Shown piece by piece: positions 56,346 to 64,000 of a DNA stretch of 64,000 nt (its first letter is position 1; each line of letters starts with the position of its first letter). The notes under the pieces were generated by a model that saw only the letters and a program-made list of their open reading frames with translations, did no database searches and was not told where the DNA came from. A program made the position numbers and the translations under genes. Source of the DNA: VGBV01 sp963780395 (GTDB lineage: Bacteria > Actinomycetota > Thermoleophilia > Solirubrobacterales > 70-9). Where the stretch lies: positions 186,001-250,000 of the forward strand of contig CAWABY010000004.1 in NCBI GenBank assembly GCA_963780395.1. Direction: 5' to 3'.

Positions 56346-57924
56346 CTAGTCGGCGGTGATCTCGTCCTCCTCCAGGGTCCTGACCGGCCCCTTGTAGTAG
56401 TTCTTGGCCGAGATCAGGTACCAGCCCCCGAAGATCAGGGGGATCAGGATGGCCAACGGGCTGTAGTTGACCAAGCTGGTATCGAAATCGTCGTTCCAGG
56501 GGAGCCCCGCCGGCGTGTACGGGAGGCTCAGCGAGAACACGACCAGGATCACGAAGAAGATCGCGATCCCATTGACCAGCCTGTACTTCGAGCCCAGGTT
56601 CCAAGGTCCGACCTGGAAGGCGTCGCCGGCCCGCAACCTCAGATAGATCGGCAACACGTATGCCACGTAGAGGCCGATCGCGCAGATCCCGGTCAGCGCG
56701 TAGAACGCGAACGGGATGTTGTTCTCGCCGAACAGCGCCGGGATGGCGATGATCGCGGAGATGACCGAGACCGCGATCACGGAGTTGAACGGCACCCTCT
56801 GGCTGTTGACCCGGCGGAAGATGTTCCAGCCGGGAATTGCCCTGTCGCGCGAGAACGCGTACCAGGTCCGTGAGGCGCTGGTCAGGCCGGCGGCTCCGCA
56901 GAACAGCTGGCCGACGGTCGCGATGATGAAGATCAGCTTCGCGGCCCAGGAGTCGAGCGCCTCGATGAAGATCGCTCCGACGAAGCCGGCCGCATCGGTG
57001 ACCACGGCGGGGTCCGGAACCGCGAACAGGAACGTCAGCAGCAGGATCCAGCCGATGATCGACGAGTAGAACACCGAGCGCCAGACCCCCTGGGCGGCCG
57101 CGACCGCGGCGCCCCTGCGTCTCCTCGGCCGTATGCGCCGAGGCGTCGTACCCGGTCTCGGTGTACATCGTCAAGAGGAAGCCGACGGGCAACACCAGCA
57201 CCCAGAAGCCGAGCGCCGTCGTCGAGCCCCCGAAGGCTCCGTTGTTGTTGATGCGCTCGTTGAAGACGAAGCTCAGGTCCTGGTGGTTATCGGGAATGAA
57301 GACCAACAGGCCGATGACGATGGCGGTACCGAGCAGGTGCCACCCGACCGAGACGTTGTTCATCAGCTGGATGAACCTGTCGGGCAGGATGTTGACGAGC
57401 GTGTAGCCGATCAGGATGACCGCGTACAGGATCCAGGTCTCGCGCAGGACGTGCTCGGTGTCGGCGAAGTTGAGGCCGAAGATGTCGACCTCGTAGAGGC
57501 TGAGCGTCACCCCGAGGAAGATGGCCGCGCCGTAGCCGACAGAGGCGACGATGCCGATCAGGCCGGCGATGTTGAACCAGCCGGTCATCCAGCTCCAGCC
57601 GGGCCCGCCGAGGTCGTTGGCCCACCAGTAGGGGCCGCCTGCGGTCGGGTATGCCGACGTCAGCTCCGACATCGAGAACGCGACCATGATGATCAGGAAG
57701 GAAAGGATCGGCCAGCCGAGCGAGATCGCGATCGGGCCGCCGTTCGACCACGCGAAGGCGAACGCCGTGAAGCATCCCGCGAGGACCGAGATGATCGTGA
57801 ACGAGATCGCGAAGTTGGTGAAACCCGACCAATCGCGCGAGAGCTCCTGCTTGTAGCCGAGCTCCGCTAGCCGTTCCTCATCAGCTCCGGCCTGGTGCGG
57901 ATCGGAAATTCCTTCCGGTGCCAT
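56346..57924 (-). CDS. APC superfamily amino acid/amine permease (one frameshift)
   Basis: About 525 residues when joined, with roughly 12-14 membrane helices. The N-terminal half has LSRDWSGFTNFAISFTIISV, MVAFSMSELTSAYPTAGGPY and YTETGYDASAHTAEE, typical for the amino acid/choline/GABA permease group. The frame breaks near 57115-57120; the second frame resumes with GVWRSVFYSSIIGWILLLTF and ends TLEEDEITAD at 56346. Substrate is likely an amino acid, GABA or an amine given the gamma-glutamyl-amine and choline-kinase-like genes around it. Start ATG 57924 follows AGGAGA. Divergent from the kinase-like gene, with a 116-base intergenic region. Confidence 0.84.
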
Positions 57925-57964
57925 GGTCTCTCCTGTTCTCCCTCTTGCCGGACACCACCAGAAC

Positions 57965-57978
57965 CGCATTCAAATGCG
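57965..57978. promoter_or_regulatory. Palindrome in the divergent promoter region
   Basis: CGCATT-CA-AATGCG is a perfect 6-bp-arm inverted repeat roughly midway between the divergent permease and kinase-like genes. It is a candidate operator for a dimeric repressor controlling both; no regulator gene is adjacent. Confidence 0.4.
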
Positions 57979-58040
57979 ATAGAAGGGTGGCTTGTGAACT
58001 GCCGGGACCCTATTTGTCCGGACGGCCGATAACAAGGGAA

Positions 58041-58954
58041 ATGAACGAACTAGTGCAAATCGTCGAGCAGCTCACGCCTGAGTTGGGCGAAGCGGAGGGC
58101 GAGCCCACGCCTCTGGAGGGCGGGATCACCAACCGCAACTACCTGGTCACGCTGGGCGGCAAGCGCTACGTGATCAGGGTGCCGGGCAAGGACACGAACC
58201 TGCTCGGGATCGACCGGAGCGGCGAGCGCGACGCCAACCAGGGCGCCGCCGAGGTCGGGATCGCCCCGCCGAGTGGCGGCGCTGCTGACCGACCCGCCGG
58301 CCCTGGTGACGGAGTTCGTCGAGGGCACCGGGATGGAGGCCGAGGACCTGCAGGAGCCCGACGCGCTGAAGCAGATCGCCGGCGAGCTGCGCTCCTACCA
58401 CGACTCAGGCGTCAGCCTGCCGACCAAGTTCGACTCCTTCAGCCTCGTCCGCGAATACGCCGAGACGGCGCGCAGCCGCGACGTCGAGCCGCCCCCCGCC
58501 TACGAGGAGTCGCTGGCAAACGCCGACGCGATCCAGGCGAGGCTGTCTGGCCCCGAGCACGAGCCGGTCCCCTGCCACAACGACCTGCTGGCGGCCAACT
58601 TCATCCGCGGCGACGGAGACGATCTGGATCGTCGACTGGGAGTACGCGGGCATGGGCGACCGCTACTTCGACCTCGGGAACTTCTCGGTCAACAACGAGC
58701 TCGACGACGCCGGCCAGGCTGCGCTGCTGGAGGTCTATTTCGGCGAGGAGCCCGGCTCGCGCCGGCTCGCGACGCTGGCGCTGTTCCGCTTCATGTCGGA
58801 CTTCCGCGAGGCGATGTGGGGGGTCGTGCAGAGCGGGGTCAGCGACATCGACTTCGACTTCAACGAGTACGCGACCAAGCACTTCGACCGCATGGCGCAG
58901 ACCGCCGCCGACCCCAAGTTCCAGACCTGGCTCGAGGAGGCAGGTGGCTCGTAA
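58041..58954 (+). pseudogene. Choline/ethanolamine kinase-like phosphotransferase (two frameshifts)
   Basis: About 304 residues across three frames. Segment 1: MNELVQIVEQLTPELGEAEG, GGITNRNYLVTLGGKRYVIR and VPGKDTNLLGIDR (nucleotide loop and Lys). Segment 2 (from about 58265): LVTEFVEGTGMEAEDL and the Brenner motif PCHNDLLAANFI (catalytic Asp). Segment 3 (from about 58615): IVDWEYAGMGDRYFDLGNFS, the metal-binding part. All catalytic parts survive, so two assembly indels are more likely than decay. It resembles the choline-kinase branch of the APH family. The next gene's GTG overlaps its end. It could phosphorylate choline, ethanolamine or another amino-alcohol taken up by the neighbouring permease. 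Confidence 0.75.
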
Positions 58955-61439
58955 GGTCGAGCTGCCCGACTCCGCCCGCTGCGTGATCATCGGCGGGGGC
59001 GTGGGCGGAACCTCGATCGCCTATCACCTCGCCGAGCTGGGCTGGAAGGACGTCGTCCTGCTCGAGCGTGCGCAGCTCACCTCGGGCTCGACCTTCCACT
59101 CCGCGGGGCTGGTCGGCCAGCTCCGCGGCTCGGTCTCGCTGACGAAGATGATGATGTACTCGGTCGACCTCTATCGGCGCCTGGGCGCCGAATCCGAGTT
59201 CGACCCGGGCTGGGTCGAGTGCGGCGGCATCCGCCTCGCCTCCAGCGAGGAGCGGATGGAGGAGCTGCGCCGCCAGGCCGGCTGGGCGAAGACCTTCGGG
59301 CTGCCGCTGGAGCTGATCACTGCCAAAGGAGGCGGAGGGGATGTTCCCGCTGATGTCCACCGAGGGCGTACTCGGCGCCGCCTGGCTGCCGACGGACGGC
59401 TACCTCGATCCGGCCCAGCTCACATACGCGCTGGCCGACGGCGCCCGCAAGGGCTGCCAGGTGCTGCAGTCGACCCGGGTGACGGGGATAGGCGTCGACG
59501 ACGGCCGCGTGCGCCGGGTCGAGACCGAGCGCGGCACGATCGAGGCCGAGGTGGTCGTGATCGCCGGCGGGATGTACGCCGCCGAGCTGGGGCGCCTGGC
59601 GGGAGTCCGCATCCCGATCGATCCCGATGTCACACCAGTACCTGGTCACCCAGCCCTTCCAGGAGCGCGACCCGGAGAACCCCCTCCCCACCCTGCGCGA
59701 CCCCGACCTGCTGATCTACTTCCGCGAGGACGGGGGCGGCCTGGTGATGGGCGGCTACGAGCGCCAGAGTGAGCCCGCCTTCATGCCGGACGGGACCGAC
59801 GGCTTCGACAGCATTCCGCCGGACTTCAACGGCCGCCTGCTGGAGGACGACCCCGACCGCTTCAAGGAGATCACCGACAACTCGATCAAGCGCGTGCCGA
59901 AGATGGACGAGGTCACGATCACGAAGCTGATCAACGGCCCCGAGGCCTTCACCCCCGACAACGAGTTCTGCCTCGGCGAGACCGAGGTCGGCGGGCTGTT
60001 CGTGGCGGCGGGCTTCTGCGCCCACGGGCTGGCCGGGGCGGGCGGGATCGGCAAGGTGATGGCGGAGTGGATCGACCAGGGCGAGCCGAGCCTGGACCTC
60101 TGGCACATGGACATCCGCCGCTTCGGCGCGCAGTACCGCTCGCCCGCCTACACCCACGCCCGCATTCGGGAGACCTACGAGACCTACTACGACATCCGCT
60201 ACCCCAACCACGAGCGCCAGGCCGGGCGCCCCCTGCGGGTCACCGCCCGCCAACCGCGTGGCACGCGCGAGCACGACGCCGCCTTCGGCGAGAAGTCGGG
60301 CTGGGAGCGGGTCAACTGGTACGAGTCGAACGCGGCCGGCCGGCGACGAGAAGCTGCGCCCGCGCGGCTGGGCCGGCCAGCACTGGTCGCCCGCGATCGG
60401 CGCCGAGCACCTCGCCACTCGCGAGGGGGTCGCGATCTTCGACGAGTCCTCATTCGCAAAGCTGGAGATCGTCGGCCCCGGGCGCGGCCGGCGCATGGTC
60501 GAGCGGCTGTGCGACAACCGGGTCGCGCGCGAGCCGGGCAAGATCACCTACACCCAGATGCTGAACAGCCGCGGCGGCATCGAATGCGACTTCACCGTGA
60601 CGCGTCTCGCCGACGAGCGCTTCTCGATCGTGACCGGAACGGCCTTCGGAAACCACGATCGCGAGTGGATTCGCAGGCACCTGGGTCGGGGAGGGGAATT
60701 GGATGGCGACGGCAGCGTCCAGGTCCACGACGTCACCTCGCAGTGGGCCTGCTTCGGCGTCTGGGGCCCGAAGGCACGCGACGTCCTGCAGCCGCTCACC
60801 CCCCAGGACCTCGGCAACGAGGCCTTCCCCTACATGAGCGTCCGCGAGATCACGGTCGGCAACGTGCCGGTGCGGGCGCTGCGGGTCACCTACGTCGGCG
60901 AGCTCGGATGGGAGCTCTACTGCCCGACGGAGTACGGGCTCGGCCTGTGGCGGGCGCTGTGGGAGGCGGGCGAGCCGCACGGGATGGTCGCCGCGCGGCT
61001 ACCGCGCGATCGACTCGATGCGGCTCGAGAAGGGCTATCTGGTCTGGGGGGCCGACATCACCCCCGACGAGACCCCCTACGAGGCCGGCCTCGGCTTCGC
61101 GGTCAAGCTCGACAAGGAGGGCGGCTTCATCGGCCGCGAGGCGCTCGTCGAGGCGAAGGAGCAGGGGCCCGGCAAGCGCCTGGTCACGATCCTGCTCGAG
61201 GACCCGCGCTCGGTCGCGCTCGGCAACGAGCCGGTCCGAATCGGGGGCGAGATCTGCGGGCGGGTCACCACCGGCGGCTACGGCTATACGGTCGAGCGCT
61301 CGATCGCCTACGCCTACGTGCCGCCGGATCAGGCCGAGCCGGGCAACGCGGTCGAGATCGAGATCTTCGGCAGCTGGATCGGCGGCGAGATCGCCGAGGG
61401 GCCCCTGTTCGACCCGGAGGGGAGCGGATCAGGGCCTAG
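58944..61439 (+). pseudogene. GcvT-family FAD oxidoreductase, dimethylglycine/sarcosine dehydrogenase-like (about five frameshifts)
   Basis: About 830 residues if repaired. The FAD half begins CVIIGGGVGGTSIAYHLAEL (58977), with SGSTFHSAGLVGQLRGS (the His that typically binds FAD covalently), LPTDGYLDPAQLTYALADGA, and FVAAGFCAHGLAGAGGIGKV. The GCV_T half contains KITYTQMLNSRGGIECDFTV, VTYVGELGWELYCPTEYGLG and the C-terminal barrel YTVERSIAYAYVPP. Frame changes occur near 59330, 59625, between 60250 and 60345, near 61005, and near 61415 in a G-run; the last restores the stop at 61437-61439. The family demethylates dimethylglycine or sarcosine and transfers the one-carbon unit to tetrahydrofolate. 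GTG 58944 has a good SD and overlaps the kinase-like gene. Confidence 0.78.
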
Positions 61440-62142
61440 CGGAGCTGCGGATCAGGTCCCGTCGCAGCCGCCGCACCCGCTCCCGCAGCGAGAGCTTCGG
61501 CGACTCGGAGCGAAGCCCCTCCATCGCCCCCAGCGTCAGCGGCCCCGCGCCGTCGAGGTGGGACGCGAGCGCAAGGAAGACCTGGGCCGTGGTCAGCGCG
61601 TCCCCGTCGGCGTGGTGGGGCCGGTGCACGGGGAGCCGGAACGAGCGCGCCACATCCGAGAGCCCGGTCGGCCTGCCCAGCTCGCGGGCGAGGGCGGCCG
61701 TGTCGACGATCGGGTTGCGCAGCTCGAGCCCGTGCCGCGACAGCGCCGCCACCAGGAACCCGCGCTCGACCGCGGCGACGTGGGCGACGATGACGCGTCC
61801 GGCCAGCGCCTCGAGCAGCTCGTCCAGCACGTCCTCGAACGGAGGCGCGTCCTCGAGGTCGGCCGGCCGCAGGCCGTGGATGCGGATGCTCTCGGCGCCC
61901 GGCATCCGTCGCGGGCGCACCAGCCGGTAGCGGCTGCCCCCGACCCTTACCGAGCCGCCGTCGATCGGCACCGTGGCGAAGGAGACGATCTCGTCGCCCG
62001 CCGGACGCAGGCCGGTGGTCTCGAAGTCGAGCACCGCGTAGGAGAGCTCGCGCCAGGCCGCCGAGCGATCCGGGGGCGGCGCCTCGGCGTAGGCTCGCGC
62101 CGCAGGCGAGGCGGCCGCCGCCTCGGTCACCCGCGCGCCCAT
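61429..62142 (-). CDS. DnaQ-like 3'-5' exonuclease
   Basis: A 237-residue DEDDh exonuclease of the DNA polymerase III epsilon type. Exo I is YAVLDFETTGLRPAGDEIVS, Exo II around VIVAHVAAVERGFL (the usual N is replaced by V-A in AHVAAVERGFL), and Exo III is HHADGDALTTAQVFLAL. N-terminal 30 residues are a variable Ala/Pro extension. It likely works on DNA ends or RNA outside the replisome. It overlaps the stop of the convergent GcvT gene and the end of the upstream CBS-DUF294 gene, a pairing that recurs in bacteria and suggests linked nucleic-acid or signal functions. Confidence 0.85.
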   Translation of the reverse strand: MGARVTEAAAASPAARAYAEAPPPDRSAAWRELSYAVLDFETTGLRPAGDEIVSFATVPIDGGSVRVGGSRYRLVRPRRMPGAESIRIHGLRPADLEDAPPFEDVLDELLEALAGRVIVAHVAAVERGFLVAALSRHGLELRNPIVDTAALARELGRPTGLSDVARSFRLPVHRPHHADGDALTTAQVFLALASHLDGAGPLTLGAMEGLRSESPKLSLRERVRRLRRDLIRSSARP

Positions 62143-63980
62143 CGCAGCCCTCCCCCGAGCTCCTTCTGGACCGCCGTCACCTCGCGGAAGGCGTCGCGCA
62201 GGTAGCGGCGGGTAAGCGAGTTGAACTCGCTCGGGTCGAGGTGGTCGTCGGGCTTCTCGCCCCGCTCGAGCTGCTGAACCTGATGCTCGAGCCGCAGCTC
62301 CATGAACAGGTCGAAGGCCTCCGCCAGCGTGCGCGCGTGCGCCTTCTTCAGCACGTCACGGCGGGCGGCGCCGCGCAGGCGCTCGAAGGTCGAGGTCGTG
62401 TTCAACCTCGCTTTCAGCGCCGCGTAGCGCGCGATGTCGACGACCGGAAGCAGGCCGACGCGCTTGATGTCGAGGGTTCCACGATTCTGTCCGGAGCCCT
62501 CGACGACGAGGTTCCGCCGGAAGCCAGTCGGCGGCTTCACGGCCAGGGCCAGGCGCAGCATCCAGCGCAGCAGGGTCTCCCGGTCCTCGGCCTCGAAGAA
62601 CTGCGCCTTCGGGTCGAGCTTGGACGGGCCGGAGACGGCGCGGCCGTCGAGCAGAATCGAGGTCGCGATCAGCACCCTCTCGTCCTCGGGGTGCGAGAGC
62701 CAGGTGCCGATCGCCCGGCGCCACTCCTCGATCGAACTGGCTGCGAACTGCCCCGAGGCGGTGACGCCGTGAGGGTCGAGCTGCCAGCCCGTGAACGACA
62801 GGGAGTCGGCGACCCGGTCGGCGACCCCCTTCATGTACTCCCGCGTCGGCCCCGGACCGTCGGGCCCCTCGCCCCAGGACATGCCCGAGTCGACGTCCGA
62901 GGACGGGACCGCCTCGCGCCGGCCGTCGCTGCCGAGCGCGAACCAGGCGAACTCAGCCGGCGGCGGCCCCTCCTGCTCGACCGCGATCTCGATCATGCGG
63001 CGAATCAGGGCATCGAAGACGACCGAGATGATCGAGCTGATCTGATTCTGCGCCAGCCCCGCCCGGTGCAGCGAGACCACGGTGAGGTTGAGCTGCTCGG
63101 CGATCCTGCCAAGCTGCTCGCCGTCGCTGGCGTCGACGATCGCTCGCCGCAGCATGAACGGGGTTCGTGTCTGCGCCGCCAGCAGATCTACGTCTCGAAC
63201 CACGCCGAGCACGTCCGAGCGTCCGGTCACCACCGGGATCTGCCGGATCCCGTGGTCGAGCATCAACAGCATCAGCTCGGCGCCGGTCTGCTCGGGCGTC
63301 GCGACCAGGGCGGGCGCGGTCATCACCTCGCTCAGGGGGGCGTCGGTGGAGCGACCTGCGGCGATGACCTCTGAGCGCAGGTCGCGGTCGGTGACGATCC
63401 CGTAGTCCCCGTCGCCGAGCTGGACCAGGACCGAGCTGGCCCCCTCGCTCTCCATCCGCTGGACCGCGTCGCGGACCGTCAGCTCCGGCTCGGCTAGGAC
63501 CGGCCGCCCGCCCGCGAGGGCCGAGGCGGACTGGGTCTCGACATCAAAGTTCTCGAGCCCGGCCGGTGATTCGGCGATCGGCCGCGGTCGGTTCAGGATC
63601 GAGCGACCGAGGAAGCGCAGCCCCGCGGGCCGAGCCAGCAGCGGCAGGCAGTCCTCGGCCCCGATGGCGTAGCAGAGGGCGTCCTCCTCGGCTCGGACCT
63701 CGAACCCCGTCGGCATCCCCGACAGCATCGAGGGGTGCCCGAACATCTCCCCCTCGCCGAGCAGGTCAATCACCCTGCCGCGATCGACGAGCTCGACCGT
63801 GCCACGACGAACCACGCGGATCCTGTCCTGCGGGCTACCGCCCTGCGGGACGATCGTCGTGCCCGCCGCGAAGAACTCGACCTCCACGCGGCGCGCGAGG
63901 TCCTCCAGCGCTTCCTCCTCGAGCTCGCGGAATGGCTCATGGGAGCCGAGGAACTCAGCCACGTCGTGCATGTCGGCCAA
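62127..63980 (-). CDS. Cyclic-nucleotide-binding/CBS/DUF294 putative nucleotidyltransferase
   Basis: A 617-residue multidomain protein. Residues 5-125 are a cyclic-nucleotide-binding-like domain (FFAAGTTIVPQGGSPQDRIR then VVRRGTVELVD). Residues about 160-285 are two CBS motifs (VRDAVQRMESEGASSVLVQL, LMLLMLDHGIRQIPVV). Residues about 340-460 form a nucleotidyltransferase-like DUF294 domain with FALGSDGRREAVPSSDVDSG (the G-S and D-x-D metal pattern), followed by the DUF294 C-terminal domain. Such GlnD-like proteins may adenylylate or uridylylate partners in response to a nucleotide signal; partner unknown. The exonuclease gene overlaps its 3' end by 16 bases. Confidence 0.9.
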   Translation of the reverse strand: MADMHDVAEFLGSHEPFRELEEEALEDLARRVEVEFFAAGTTIVPQGGSPQDRIRVVRRGTVELVDRGRVIDLLGEGEMFGHPSMLSGMPTGFEVRAEEDALCYAIGAEDCLPLLARPAGLRFLGRSILNRPRPIAESPAGLENFDVETQSASALAGGRPVLAEPELTVRDAVQRMESEGASSVLVQLGDGDYGIVTDRDLRSEVIAAGRSTDAPLSEVMTAPALVATPEQTGAELMLLMLDHGIRQIPVVTGRSDVLGVVRDVDLLAAQTRTPFMLRRAIVDASDGEQLGRIAEQLNLTVVSLHRAGLAQNQISSIISVVFDALIRRMIEIAVEQEGPPPAEFAWFALGSDGRREAVPSSDVDSGMSWGEGPDGPGPTREYMKGVADRVADSLSFTGWQLDPHGVTASGQFAASSIEEWRRAIGTWLSHPEDERVLIATSILLDGRAVSGPSKLDPKAQFFEAEDRETLLRWMLRLALAVKPPTGFRRNLVVEGSGQNRGTLDIKRVGLLPVVDIARYAALKARLNTTSTFERLRGAARRDVLKKAHARTLAEAFDLFMELRLEHQVQQLERGEKPDDHLDPSEFNSLTRRYLRDAFREVTAVQKELGGGLRWARG

Positions 63981-64000
63981 GCATAAGTCCGGTTAGGGTT

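Noticed and set aside
61429..62205. Continuation of the GcvT frame beyond 61439
   Set aside because: The stretch is Arg/Pro-rich and antisense to the exonuclease gene; a single base in the G-run near 61418 restores a natural stop at 61439.

Overview
The window looks like chromosomal DNA of a GC-rich actinobacterium. A member of Thermoleophilia (Solirubrobacterales or relatives) fits best. This rests on gene content recognised by eye: a six-gene mce operon, a DUF3556 protein, a thioredoxin-reductase-like protein with a fused N-terminal domain, a B12-type MerR photoreceptor cluster, a HTH-LAGLIDADG gene beside a tRNA, and GTG/TTG starts with ATGA/GTGA stop-start overlaps. There are no phage, IS or CRISPR hallmarks and no rRNA. 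No database search was possible.

Layout. 0.1-12.8 kb holds mixed housekeeping and stress genes: a TrxR-like flavoprotein, macro domain, SAF/CpaB-like protein with a histidine kinase and response regulator, flippase-like membrane protein, alpha/beta hydrolase, MarR-GNAT fusion, DUF192, Bax-inhibitor-like protein, DNA glycosylase, a degenerate Rho paralogue, GlpD and a nitroreductase. 12.9-19.5 kb (minus strand) is a cobalamin-riboswitch operon: a secreted protein, a DUF4430 lipoprotein, and ECF T, A-A' and S components, with the S component fused to an extracytoplasmic alpha/alpha-toroid. DUF4430 and the alpha/alpha barrel are the two domain types that make up animal intrinsic factor and transcobalamin, so this looks like a split, membrane-tethered B12 capture and import system. 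19.5-21 kb has two damaged secreted-protein genes. 21.1-30 kb is an mceA-F-like operon. 30.2-31.4 kb has tRNA-Glu, tRNA-Leu and a HTH-LAGLIDADG gene. 31.5-41.3 kb has DUF3556, carotenoid-type oxidoreductase, DUF547, LemA, DUF2207, sulfatase, NTF2-like and CoA-transferase genes.

41.3-45.2 kb is a CarH/LitR-like B12 photoreceptor regulator facing an operon of two small membrane proteins, a SRPBCC protein, a flavoprotein and DUF1365. The intergenic region carries tandem 11-bp repeats over a near-consensus, apparently leaderless promoter. 45.3-47.5 kb has a glutamine amidotransferase, a TIR-like protein with a beta-barrel-like C-terminus, and a CBS protein. 47.5-61.4 kb is amine, glycerol and one-carbon catabolism: SDR, aldehyde dehydrogenase, gamma-glutamyl-amine synthetase-like GS, PuuD-like hydrolase, GlpA/HcnB/GlpK-like trio, APC permease with a 30-residue partner, a choline-kinase-like enzyme and a dimethylglycine/sarcosine-dehydrogenase-like GcvT protein. 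61.4-64 kb has a DnaQ-like exonuclease and a CNB-CBS-DUF294 protein.

Caution: at least twenty apparent single-base frameshifts break otherwise well conserved genes. They sit mostly in GC-rich runs or beside repeats and look more like assembly indels than real decay. Coordinates for such genes span the whole inferred gene. No gene-free stretch exceeds about 300 bases.
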